Source: a virus
DNA: 22,510 nucleotides
IMG/VR virus record: IMGVR_UViG_3300046318_000013
Location: 1-22,510 of that record
Strand: one strand, 5' to 3'
The notes beneath the pieces are model-generated. The model was not told the origin of the DNA. It did no database searches and worked only from the letters and a program-made list of their open reading frames with translations. Positions within the stretch are counted from its first letter, which is position 1. Each line of letters starts with the position of its first letter. This document shows, in pieces, positions 7,753 through 15,115 of this stretch. The position numbers and the translations under genes were made by a program.

Positions 7753-8424
7753 ATGAGTTTTGATAACTATCAATACGCTGCGCCTTTCGGGGCGCAAACA
7801 CGCAATCCATTCAACTATGCAAAGGTTGAACAGATTGGGCGCGATAGTGTCACTGCGTGGTTGACTCTTGAGGAAATCACCAATCAACTGAACTTATTTC
7901 AGGACGAGAGCCAAGATACATACCTGCTTGGCCTTGAAATCGCCACCAGACAGGCGATTGAGGATTACTTGGGGATGTCTATCCTCCCGGTAACTTATCG
8001 CGTCTGGTACGGTTCTGAAAGCCTTGTGGCATCACCAATCAGTCTTGATCTGCCTGAAGTCAGTCAAAACTTGTATCCAAGCCAACCCGGAGTAACAATC
8101 AACTCTGTTGGTTATTGGAATGATGCGTTTCCGCCTGTGTTCCAAACATTGGCAAGGACAAGCTATTACTATGATGCTTCTGGCAACAAAGTAATTGTCA
8201 ACAATTTGCCAACAGATGTAAATTCCGTGATGACTGCTCCAATCATCGTTGAATACACAACTGTTTCCAATCCATTGTCTACATATCCCGTGATTAAGCA
8301 GGCAGGATTGTTGTTGCTCACGCATCTGTACAACAACCGTGCAAATGCCACAGAGACAAAACTCAAAGACATTCCATTTGGCGTGACAACTTTGCTGAAA
8401 CCATACAAACCTTTGGTGATGTAA
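7753..8424 (+). CDS. Head-tail connector protein (HK97 gp6-like)
   Basis: This 223-residue protein probably forms the ring below the portal that begins the neck. The placing directly after the capsid genes and the typical pattern support this: an N-terminal helical stretch (LTLEEITNQLNLFQDESQDTYLLGL) followed by ATRQAIEDYLGMS, a central beta-rich insert, and the family-like ending with IPFGVTTLLKPYKPL. The gene starts 2 nt after the capsid 2 stop, so it is likely read on the same message. It is longer than minimal gp6 proteins because of the beta insert between about residues 75 and 165. Confidence 0.82.
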   Translation: MSFDNYQYAAPFGAQTRNPFNYAKVEQIGRDSVTAWLTLEEITNQLNLFQDESQDTYLLGLEIATRQAIEDYLGMSILPVTYRVWYGSESLVASPISLDLPEVSQNLYPSQPGVTINSVGYWNDAFPPVFQTLARTSYYYDASGNKVIVNNLPTDVNSVMTAPIIVEYTTVSNPLSTYPVIKQAGLLLLTHLYNNRANATETKLKDIPFGVTTLLKPYKPLVM

Positions 8425-8769
8425 ATGGCAATTGCTCGTTTTGAGAATATCAAAATCAACAATCTGACTTTTGGCAAGTCAGATTTTGGTGAGCAATCTA
8501 CGACACAAGTATTGTGGTTTGAAACTCGTGCTCGGGTTTCGTCTGTTGCCAACAACTTGAAAATTGCTGATAAATATCGGCTGTATCAAGACTTGACAAA
8601 TTTCACGCTGAATTACACGCCAAACATGAAAACAATAGTGGATAACCAAAATCTCTATTCCATCACATGGCGTGGTAAAGATTGGCGTATTGACAATGTT
8701 CGTGAATCTGATGACCGCATGAATGTCATTTTCATGTGCTATCGTTCCGATCCAGTAACGGCGGTCTAA
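8425..8769 (+). CDS. Head closure / head-tail joining protein
   Basis: This 114-residue protein has the length and layout of the small SPP1 gp16-like head-tail joining family (Phage_H_T_join type). It has an N-terminal short beta segment, a middle with a helical Tyr-rich region (ADKYRLYQDLTNFTLNY), and an ending WRGKDWRIDNVRESDDRMNV that resembles the family's typical 'y.I..v...d...+.i...c' terminal strand pattern. Its ATG follows the previous stop with no spacer. Identification rests on pattern and position and no catalytic residue is expected. It would seal the neck between connector and tail terminator. Confidence 0.7.
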   Translation: MAIARFENIKINNLTFGKSDFGEQSTTQVLWFETRARVSSVANNLKIADKYRLYQDLTNFTLNYTPNMKTIVDNQNLYSITWRGKDWRIDNVRESDDRMNVIFMCYRSDPVTAV

Positions 8770-9189
8770 ATGGCAACACAACAAAATGTGGTTCAGTATG
8801 GCAAGGCGATTCAGTATCAACTGAGTCAAATTGTCAATCCTGTGCCTGTGTATGCGGCTTTTAACCGTAACTTTGCCACACAGCCAAAATTCATTGTTTG
8901 GATGTTGCGTAACGTCCATCAGCCGGTTTACACCGGACCAGTTCAAAGTGTCAAAGGGATTGACCGTCCTATATTTCAGATTTCTATCTTTACCCAAGAG
9001 ATAGAAGATGGTTTCACAATCTCGAATCAGATATTACAATCACTGCACGGTTATAGTGGTTTGTTTGGTGGCACTACAAATGGCTTTCAAATCTCGAAGG
9101 CTGATGTATTGTGGTTATACAACTCCTATAACAACGAAGAAAAAATTGCGCAAATCTTTTTGGATTGCACTCTGGACATCGCAACATAA
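8770..9189 (+). CDS. Tail terminator / tail completion protein (DUF3168-like)
   Basis: This 139-residue protein follows the closure gene without a gap and precedes the tail tube genes, the usual slot of the tail terminator (lambda gpU role), which caps the tube and joins it to the head. The sequence fits the DUF3168-like pattern: an N-terminal helix with a VNPVPVYAAF motif, a central DRPIFQISIFTQEIEDGFTI strand-helix, a LQSLHGYSG loop, and a closing strand of the type QIFLDCTLDI. No other family is as close by eye, but the match is by pattern, not by a search. Confidence 0.68.
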   Translation: MATQQNVVQYGKAIQYQLSQIVNPVPVYAAFNRNFATQPKFIVWMLRNVHQPVYTGPVQSVKGIDRPIFQISIFTQEIEDGFTISNQILQSLHGYSGLFGGTTNGFQISKADVLWLYNSYNNEEKIAQIFLDCTLDIAT

Positions 9190-9219
9190 GACACTTGTTT
9201 AACTCTTTAAGGAACTCAA

Positions 9220-9714
9220 ATGGCCCTCCCAAACAAAGTCTTGCCGGGTTTTAGTGCAGCCCTGTACTGTCAGCCCACTTCTTCGCCTACCCCTTTGACA
9301 ACTGCTCAATTGTCTTTGGTTGCAAGCGTTTCTCCAATCGCTATTTCTGGCAACTTGCTGCCAGTTGAAGCCGTGCCTGCTTTCGGCCAAGATGATGCTG
9401 TTGCGTCTTACTCGGTCGCTGGTTCGCGTCAGTCTGACAAGATTCCAGTTCAAGCTGCACCTACCAGCATGACTATCACTGCCGCTTGGAACCCCTCAGA
9501 TGCCAACTTGCTGTTGATGCGCGGCGATGCTGCTTCCGGCGTGGTGGATCGTACTTTTGTTGTGTCGGCCACTGAAGGCTCAAACATTGTGTACTACGCC
9601 TTCAACGGTCGCGTTGGTCAATTCCAAATTGATGCCGCCCCCGGCGCTGAAGCAAAATGCACGTTCACTGTTCACCCTCGTGGTAACCAGTTCGGCTGGT
9701 CCAACAACGCATAA
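9220..9714 (+). CDS. Major tail protein 1 (tail tube subunit)
   Basis: This 164-residue protein is one of two tandem tube-protein paralogues. The position between tail terminator and chaperones is that of lambda gpV. The core from LLPVEAVPAFGQDD to ITAAWNPSD is 49 residues with one difference from the second copy, and the C-terminal part ending in VHPRGNQFGWSN is nearly identical as well. The N-terminal 45 residues and the loop near 125 diverge. A good ribosome site (AAGGAA) lies 7 nt upstream. The fold is not clear from motifs alone and no Ig domain is visible at the C-terminus. The call is based on order and on duplication of an evidently structural protein. Confidence 0.78.
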   Translation: MALPNKVLPGFSAALYCQPTSSPTPLTTAQLSLVASVSPIAISGNLLPVEAVPAFGQDDAVASYSVAGSRQSDKIPVQAAPTSMTITAAWNPSDANLLLMRGDAASGVVDRTFVVSATEGSNIVYYAFNGRVGQFQIDAAPGAEAKCTFTVHPRGNQFGWSNNA

Positions 9715-9723
9715 GGAGTAATC

Positions 9724-10242
9724 ATGGCTGCACCTAATAAAGTTCTTCCCGGCTTTGCTGCATCGCTTTGGATGCAATCTGGCGCGACTCCTACGGCTTT
9801 CACAACGGCTAACCTGTCTGTGTGGACAGCTCAAGTTGCCACAATTGTTGGCACGGCTGCAAACGGCACTGGTACTGCTGGTGTTTTGTTGCCTGTGGAG
9901 GCTGTGCCTGCATTCGGTCAAGATGATGCTGTTGCCAGCTTCAGCGTGGCAGGTTCGCGTCAAAGCGACAAGATTCCCGTGCAGGCTGCTCCTACGAGCA
10001 TGACCATCACGGCTGCTTGGAATCCTTCTGATACCGCTCTGTTGCAAATTCGTTCTGATGCTGCTTCTGGTGTTGTTGACCGCACTTTCGTTGTGGCTGC
10101 TGTTGATGGCGCTACCACTGTCGCTTATGCTTTCAACGGTCGTGTGGGCCAGTTCCAGATTGACGCTGCGCCCGGTGCTGAAGCAAAATGCACATTTACT
10201 GTTCATCCACGAGGCAACCAGTACGGCTGGTCGAACACCTGA
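9724..10242 (+). CDS. Major tail protein 2 (paralogue of tail tube subunit)
   Basis: This 172-residue protein is a tandem paralogue of the preceding gene, 9 nt downstream, with a strong site AAGGAG. It keeps the same core and C-terminus but has an 8-residue-longer N-terminal region around residues 38-55 (a GTAANGTGTAG insert). In the 49-codon core, 25 codons differ synonymously and one amino acid differs (Tyr to Phe), so the copies have been separate for some time while the protein was conserved. Both probably enter the tube, or one forms a specialised ring. The stop overlaps the next ATG by one base. Confidence 0.78.
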   Translation: MAAPNKVLPGFAASLWMQSGATPTAFTTANLSVWTAQVATIVGTAANGTGTAGVLLPVEAVPAFGQDDAVASFSVAGSRQSDKIPVQAAPTSMTITAAWNPSDTALLQIRSDAASGVVDRTFVVAAVDGATTVAYAFNGRVGQFQIDAAPGAEAKCTFTVHPRGNQYGWSNT

Positions 10243-10436
10243 TGAAAGTCTCAGAAGCCATTGAAATCATCGTTGGCACTTACGGCGACATTGAATCTGT
10301 CGCCCGTACTTTGCCTGTTGATGCTGCTGAAGTTGCTGGTGCTATTGCAGATGCCGATACGGCTGAAGCTGTGGCTCTGGCACTTTTGAAAAAATACAAT
10401 CCGTATACTGCTCCAAAGGCAACAACAAAAGTCTAG
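10242..10436 (+). CDS. Small protein of unknown function after the tail tube genes
   Basis: This 64-residue protein starts with an ATG that overlaps the tail protein 2 stop (TGATG), so translation is likely coupled. It is acidic and helical, rich in Ala and Glu/Asp (VDAAEVAGAIADADTAEAVAL), with a Pro/Thr/Lys end. I recognise no domain. A small protein in this slot between tube and chaperone genes may assist tail assembly, but this is only position. The frame is also open upstream inside the tail gene, but the ATG at 10242 is the natural start. Confidence 0.6.
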   Translation: MKVSEAIEIIVGTYGDIESVARTLPVDAAEVAGAIADADTAEAVALALLKKYNPYTAPKATTKV

Positions 10437-10438
10437 AT

Positions 10439-10660
10439 ATGAAAATACAAGACACGAGCGACCTTCTGAGTTACCTGATAACCCAAGCCAGTGAACGCAA
10501 AGACTGGTTTGGGTTTGTTCAACAACGCATCACTGCAATTGCGTTGGCGCATGAAATTGCGCGTAATCATGCAGATACAATTTCGCCAGATCAAGCAGTG
10601 GATTACGCTATTGCTCTGAACGAAGCTGTATATCAAAAAATCATCCGCACTACACGATAA
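10439..10660 (+). CDS. Small helical protein of unknown function
   Basis: This 73-residue frame starts 2 nt after the previous stop and ends 9 nt before the chaperone gene. The sequence looks wholly helical (LLSYLITQASERKDWFGFVQ, then ITAIALAHEIARNH and AVDYAIALNEAVYQKI). I recognise no family. The tight packing and the balanced amino acid make-up suggest a real gene. The ribosome site is weak, so re-initiation from the upstream gene is likely. It may be tail-assembly related by context only. Confidence 0.6.
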   Translation: MKIQDTSDLLSYLITQASERKDWFGFVQQRITAIALAHEIARNHADTISPDQAVDYAIALNEAVYQKIIRTTR

Positions 10661-10669
10661 GGAAAAACC

Positions 10670-11125
10670 ATGACACGACTTTCATTTGCATTTGGTGAAA
10701 TCCCCAATCTTCGCACCAAGACATTTGAACTTGGTGGACACACATTCAAGGTCCGCATCCCTCTGTCTAAAGAGCTTGATGCATTGAATAATCGTGTGAT
10801 CAACATTGACAAAGAAGAATTCAAGAAGCGTTTTGACAAGATGACATCATCTTTTCGTGAATCCGAGGCTATTGATGGCATCGTGGTCATTGAGGATGAT
10901 GTGGTTGTTGAAGGCCGATCTACCAAAGACTTGGTTGAAACCATCTTGCAGATGGAAAACCGAATGGTCGAATACATCAAGTTGTTGATTCCTGAGAATG
11001 GCACTCTTGATGAAATCACTTATGAAGATGTTGAAGCTGAATGGCCTATGGCCGTCCAGCTGGAAATCCTTGCCAAAATCTCTGAGGCTATCCAGCCCGG
11101 TTACAAGGATTCCCGAAAAAACTAA
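10670..11125 (+). CDS. Tail assembly chaperone, gpG-like
   Basis: This 151-residue protein occupies the lambda G slot, just before the tape measure block. It carries a beta-rich N-terminus (FELGGHTFKVRIPLSKELDALNN) and a helical rest with LVETILQMENRMVEYIKLL, as in G-type chaperones that coat the tape measure during tail assembly. The site AAGGA precedes the ATG at a normal distance. The end is decisive: codons CGA AAA AAC TAA form a canonical -1 slippery heptamer right against the stop, allowing a small share of ribosomes to continue into the T-like frame. No strong family search was possible. Confidence 0.8.
   Translation: MTRLSFAFGEIPNLRTKTFELGGHTFKVRIPLSKELDALNNRVINIDKEEFKKRFDKMTSSFRESEAIDGIVVIEDDVVVEGRSTKDLVETILQMENRMVEYIKLLIPENGTLDEITYEDVEAEWPMAVQLEILAKISEAIQPGYKDSRKN
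11116..11122 (+). promoter_or_regulatory. Programmed -1 ribosomal frameshift site (A AAA AAC)
   Basis: In the zero frame the heptamer reads cgA AAA AAC followed at once by the stop TAA. This is the X XXY YYZ pattern, so both tRNAs can re-pair after a one-base slip back. The -1 frame is open from here to 11463. The stop directly after the slip site may favour slippage by causing a pause. The fused product would be 151 plus 114, or 265 residues. The downstream frame has no convincing start of its own. Confidence 0.82.
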
Positions 11126-11466
11126 TTCAGGACATTCGCCTGCAAGCCAGAGCGTATATTTACGCTCATGGCGGGTGTCCAGATGATGTTCCTGTGGATG
11201 ACATGCGGAATATCGAGATTATGCTGTCCGATGGCATGATTGGTTCTAAAGCCATTCTTTTGGCTCTAAGTTCCTTGACCACGGGCAACTTAAACTCGAA
11301 AATACAAAAGACAACAAAGCCGTTTACGATGAAAGATGTTCTTCCATCAACGCATGAATACATTGTCCCGCCGCTGACAAAGGAACAACAGCAAGAGCAA
11401 GTCAACAATCAGTTGATGACGTTCTTGGCTACTAGACCGGGTTCGGAGGCTTACCTGAAAGAGTAG
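11122..11466 (+). CDS. gpT-like extension of the tail chaperone, made by -1 frameshift
   Basis: This frame is the -1 continuation of the chaperone and makes the longer GT-type protein. It adds 114 residues, beginning LIQDIRLQARAYIYAHGG and ending TFLATRPGSEAYLKE. In lambda the rare GT form bridges the tape measure and tube subunits. Only a GTG at 11194, without a ribosome site, could start it independently, which supports the frameshift. It has a helical N-terminal part, a Lys/Thr-rich middle and a Gln-rich stretch (KEQQQEQVNNQLM). The next gene starts 1 nt after its stop. Confidence 0.8.
   Translation, partial: LIQDIRLQARAYIYAHGGCPDDVPVDDMRNIEIMLSDGMIGSKAILLALSSLTTGNLNSKIQKTTKPFTMKDVLPSTHEYIVPPLTKEQQQEQVNNQLMTFLATRPGSEAYLKE
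11146..11172 (+). promoter_or_regulatory. RNA hairpin downstream of the frameshift site
   Basis: The arms GCCAGAGCGT (11146-11155) and ACGCTC-A-TGGC (11162-11172) form 10 bp with one bulged A and a 6-nt loop ATATTT. It begins 23 nt after the slippery heptamer, further than the usual 5-9 nt. It may still help frameshifting, or be chance in coding sequence. Confidence 0.35.
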
Positions 11467-11467
11467 C

Positions 11468-11983
11468 ATGGCTCAACATATCGACACGTTAGGTTTTGAG
11501 GGCAAGGACTTGAAGTTCCAGCTTTCTGGCTTTGCCGATTTTGAGCAACAAATCATGGCCTTGGCAAATGGTTTCAAGACAGATGTGGTCTTGAAAGAAA
11601 CGCTTGCCAAGGCCGCTGAGAAGTCTATGGAGAGCGTTTACTATGCTGCAATGGCATATGCCCCATATGACATTAAAAACCCTCGTAGCGAGTCTCGTCC
11701 AATCCACATGCGGGACACTCTCAAGCTCAAATCTCGCTTGACAACACCAAATGACAGGGATGCTCCAAGCATTGGTGAAAACTCTGTTGTTCTGGCGGTT
11801 GTGTCTGTCAAAAGAAGTGCGGTGTCTCTTGCTCAAGAATATGGCACATCAAGAATTCCTGCTCGACCATTTTTGCGTCCAGCACTTCAATATGGCGCTC
11901 AAACGGTCATTAATGATTTAAAGACCAATCTTGCTGAGATAATTCCAGCATACGCGCAAAAACTCGCCAGAAAGAGGAAGTAA
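11468..11983 (+). CDS. HK97 gp10-like / gpZ-like head-tail completion protein
   Basis: This 171-residue protein matches the HK97 gp10-like pattern: an N-terminal helix around residues 10-40, a middle with YYAAMAYAPYDIKNPRSES (the family's 'A.k.aP..tG.Lr.si' region), HMRDTLKLKSRL, and the hallmark end YGTSRIPARPFLRPAL followed by a C-terminal helix. Such proteins bind at the tail top or act in tail completion. It usually lies upstream of the tube gene, but here it is between the chaperones and the tape measure. Its stop shares one base with the next start (TAATG). Confidence 0.8.
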   Translation: MAQHIDTLGFEGKDLKFQLSGFADFEQQIMALANGFKTDVVLKETLAKAAEKSMESVYYAAMAYAPYDIKNPRSESRPIHMRDTLKLKSRLTTPNDRDAPSIGENSVVLAVVSVKRSAVSLAQEYGTSRIPARPFLRPALQYGAQTVINDLKTNLAEIIPAYAQKLARKRK

Positions 11984-14433
11984 TGGCTAATCATCAGAAT
12001 GCTGCAACTCTTGGTGTTGCCCTGAGTCTTGAGACTGGTAGCTTTGTTGCGGAAGCTCAAAAGGCAGCTTATGAAACTCAGAAGCTGAAAAACACGATTA
12101 CTCGTGAAATGAAAGCGGCTGACAAGGAAATTCAGGCGCTCAAATATGCAACCGAAGACTACGGCAAAGCCGTTACCAAAGTTGCTGAAATTGAGCGTCA
12201 ACTTGAATCTGGTCGCCTGAAAAATATCAAAGGAACAGACAAGGCTGCTGAACTTTTGGCGCAGGCCGCTGCCTATGACAAGATTGCCGCAAGTCAAAAG
12301 AAGATCACAGGCGAACTGACGCAACAGCAGAAGATGGCTCTGACTTATCAGACCACTGACTTGTTTACTCAAATTGCGTCTGGTCAGAGTCCGATGATTG
12401 CCATCATCCAGCAGGGCGGTCAATTGAAAGATGCGATGGGCGGCATCAAAGGCATGTTCACGGCAATTGGAACACTGCTGACGCCTTTCAATCTTGCTCT
12501 TGGTGGCACTGCTACAGTTCTTGGCTCTTTGGGTTTGGCGTTTTATCAAGGAAGTGAAGAAAGCAAGAAATTCCATAATTCATTGATTTTGACTGGTGGC
12601 TTTGCTGGCATCATTGAAGAACGATTCAATGGGTTGTCTCGCGTTATTAGTGACAAATTCAACATTGGAATTGGCGATGCTCGTGATGTTTTGCAGGGTC
12701 TTGTTTCATCTGGGAACTTTACCTACAAATCTTTGGATGCTGTTGCAGGTGTTGTTGCAAGAGTTGCTTCTTTGTCTGGCGATGGTGCTTCTGTTGTTGC
12801 GGAAAAACTTATTCCAGCATTGGATGGTTCTGCGTCTTCTGCAAAGAAACTGAATGATACATATCATTTTTTGACGCTGGAACAATACAAGAACATTGAA
12901 GCACTTAATCAGCAAGGCAAAACTCAAGAAGCAGTCAAACTTACTGCCGATCTTTTGACGGAATCTCTTGCTGGTCAAAGCGCAAAACTTGGCTATCTTG
13001 AAAAGATGTGGAAGGCCACAAAAATTGCGGCCAGCGATTTCTGGGATTGGATGAAAGAAATTGGGCGCGAAGAAGACCCTTCTATCGCGGCAATGAAAGA
13101 TCAAGCAAGGCTCATGGAGTCTTATGTTCGTCTTGGTGGTGAAGGAGCTATCAAGGGCGTTCGTTATCAGGCCGCGCTTTCAGAATACAAGCGGTTGGCT
13201 GAACTTATTGATCAACAAGAAAAAGAAGCCAAAGCAAAATCAGATAAAAAAGCAAAAGACGATCTTAAGATCACAGATTACAGCGCAACTGGTGGCGCTG
13301 ATAGAACTCGCCAGCTTGCAATGCAAGAAGCAAAAATTCGTCAGGATGCTTTTTATGAAGCGGCCAAAACAACGGCCACTGAAGAAGAACGAATCAGGCT
13401 TGAGGCAGAACAGAAGATCGCTGCAAAGAAGTTTGATTTTGATGCCATTAGTGCCCAAGAAAGACGAGCAAGAGGTGTTGAACTTGAGCGCGTTTTGAAT
13501 GCTGAGATTGAATCAATTCGTGCTGAACGTGATCGCAAGATTTCTGATGAGCGTTACAAGCAATATCGCAAAGAACTTGATCTTCAGATTGCAGCCATGC
13601 AACATGAAGAAGCATTTCAGGCAGAACGCGACAAAGCTCAAGATGCTTATGTTCAAAAGAATTGGCTTGCTTACAAATCTGTTGAGGAAATTCAAAAGGC
13701 TGAACGTGAAACTCTTAATTTCAAGATGGAAACATTTGGTTATACGCAACGAGAAATTGATTTGAAGAAAGTCGATATTCAACTTGAGCGCGAAAAAGCC
13801 ATGATCAAAGCAAATAGTGCAGGTCAAAAAGAATCTGATATTGCTGAAGCATATCGTTTGGCTGAAGCTACTGCTGCACAGAAGCGAGAAACAGTTGAGC
13901 TTGCTGATGTATATCGAAAAATTGATGTGACATTCCAATCTGTATGGGGCAATCTTTCTTCCGTAATTGACAACTTTGTCAAAACTGGAAAAGCAAATAT
14001 GAAAGAGTTTGCTCGTAGTGTTATTCAGGATTTGATTGCGATCCAAATGAAAGCTGCCGCCATGAAATTTCTTGGTGGCGCATTTGATATGTTTAAAGGT
14101 GGACTCGGTGGCGGTGGCGGCACTAGCATGAGTCAATTTGAATATGCAATGGTTAGTGGTTTTGCAGACGGCGGTGATCCTCCTGTAAATCAAGTTAGTG
14201 TTGTTGGTGAACGTGGTCCAGAATTGTTTATTCCTAAAACTGCTGGAACAATCATTCCAAACAATGCTTTGGGTAATTTGGGAGGAAATTCTGGTCCTGT
14301 ATTTAATGGTCCATACATTGCTAATATGAGTGCAATTGATACTCAGAGTGCAATGCAATTCTTGGCGAGAAACAAACAAGCAGTTTGGTCCGCTAATCAA
14401 TCCGCACAGCGGTCAATGCCAGTGAGTCGATAA
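11983..14433 (+). CDS. Tail tape measure protein (lambda gpH-like)
   Basis: This 816-residue protein sets tail length and is ejected with DNA. It has an N-terminal helical part and the motif DLFTQIASGQSPMIAIIQQG (about residues 126-145), as in lambda gpH-type proteins. Hydrophobic Gly-rich stretches follow at about 150-190 (GTLLTPFNLALGGTATVLGS). A long charged helical region spans about 390-640. The lambda-type C-terminal domain (VWGNLSSVIDNFVKTGKANM, then EFARSVIQDLIAIQMKAAAM) lies at about 650-700, and a Gly-rich segment with SVVGERGPELFIPKTAG follows. At about 1.5 angstrom per residue, a tail near 120 nm is expected. It is the longest tail gene before the hub. Confidence 0.93.
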   Translation: MANHQNAATLGVALSLETGSFVAEAQKAAYETQKLKNTITREMKAADKEIQALKYATEDYGKAVTKVAEIERQLESGRLKNIKGTDKAAELLAQAAAYDKIAASQKKITGELTQQQKMALTYQTTDLFTQIASGQSPMIAIIQQGGQLKDAMGGIKGMFTAIGTLLTPFNLALGGTATVLGSLGLAFYQGSEESKKFHNSLILTGGFAGIIEERFNGLSRVISDKFNIGIGDARDVLQGLVSSGNFTYKSLDAVAGVVARVASLSGDGASVVAEKLIPALDGSASSAKKLNDTYHFLTLEQYKNIEALNQQGKTQEAVKLTADLLTESLAGQSAKLGYLEKMWKATKIAASDFWDWMKEIGREEDPSIAAMKDQARLMESYVRLGGEGAIKGVRYQAALSEYKRLAELIDQQEKEAKAKSDKKAKDDLKITDYSATGGADRTRQLAMQEAKIRQDAFYEAAKTTATEEERIRLEAEQKIAAKKFDFDAISAQERRARGVELERVLNAEIESIRAERDRKISDERYKQYRKELDLQIAAMQHEEAFQAERDKAQDAYVQKNWLAYKSVEEIQKAERETLNFKMETFGYTQREIDLKKVDIQLEREKAMIKANSAGQKESDIAEAYRLAEATAAQKRETVELADVYRKIDVTFQSVWGNLSSVIDNFVKTGKANMKEFARSVIQDLIAIQMKAAAMKFLGGAFDMFKGGLGGGGGTSMSQFEYAMVSGFADGGDPPVNQVSVVGERGPELFIPKTAGTIIPNNALGNLGGNSGPVFNGPYIANMSAIDTQSAMQFLARNKQAVWSANQSAQRSMPVSR

Positions 14434-14434
14434 T

Positions 14435-15115
14435 ATGAGCCTAAATACAATTCTGAGCATTTCTGAAAGCGTCACAATCAATGACCATCGTTTTGTTGGT
14501 CAAACAATTAGCCGCAATCAAAAAATATTGACCAGTGAAATTTTGACGGTTGTGCCGTTTAAATTCAACATGAGGCCAATGAACTATTTGCTGTATTCGC
14601 AAAGTCGAGGCATTCTTAATGCTTTGCGAATTCCTGATAAAGCAATTGAGCAATATTTGAATTTTGGTTCAACCGGATGGTTAAACTATATCAAGTATCA
14701 AGGAGATATGAGCTCTGCTCAAATTGCTGCTTGTCAATGGCAAACAGCTTCCGCTAACAAATTGCTAGTTCTTGGTTCTTTGCCTGCAATTACTTCAACT
14801 GCATATTTGTTTCGCATTGGAGATTTTGTGCAAGTTGGGCGATATGCTTATATTGTCACAGCAGATGTGCAACGTGGTGCTGGAACAACGGTTAACGTGC
14901 CAGTCCATCGCAATTTGATGGAAGCTCTTACATCTACTGTGGCTTGTGTTGCAGGTCAATTTGGAACTACTGTTAGTATGGGCGGGAACACTTATACTGG
15001 AGTGACTTTCCCTGTGATCTTGCGTGACTATCCAACATACACACTTCGACCAATGACAAACGATTCGTTCATTGAATGGTCTGGTGAATTTGCTGCATTT
15101 GAGGCGGTTCTATGA
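14435..15115 (+). CDS. Minor tail / distal tail protein, family uncertain
   Basis: This 226-residue protein sits directly after the tape measure, where distal tail or lambda M/L-type proteins are found. It is beta-rich, with a central segment about a positional coordinate (FRIGDFVQVGRYAYIVTADV) and the end DYPTYTLRPMTNDSFIEWSGEFAAFEAVL, typical of tail-tip adaptor proteins where a final 'f.a.E' strand is common. I cannot name a domain. The next start overlaps its stop by 4 nt (ATGA), indicating coupling. It probably links the tube end to the hub. Confidence 0.6.
   Translation: MSLNTILSISESVTINDHRFVGQTISRNQKILTSEILTVVPFKFNMRPMNYLLYSQSRGILNALRIPDKAIEQYLNFGSTGWLNYIKYQGDMSSAQIAACQWQTASANKLLVLGSLPAITSTAYLFRIGDFVQVGRYAYIVTADVQRGAGTTVNVPVHRNLMEALTSTVACVAGQFGTTVSMGGNTYTGVTFPVILRDYPTYTLRPMTNDSFIEWSGEFAAFEAVL

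Noticed and set aside
10188-10242. Frameshift fusion of tail protein 2 to the next small gene
   Set aside because: The small frame is open backwards into the tail gene, but no good slippery heptamer was seen near the end and the TGATG overlap explains expression.
13513-14400. 295-codon minus-strand frame within the tape measure gene
   Set aside because: No ribosome site or recognisable domain, and it lies fully inside a well-supported gene.
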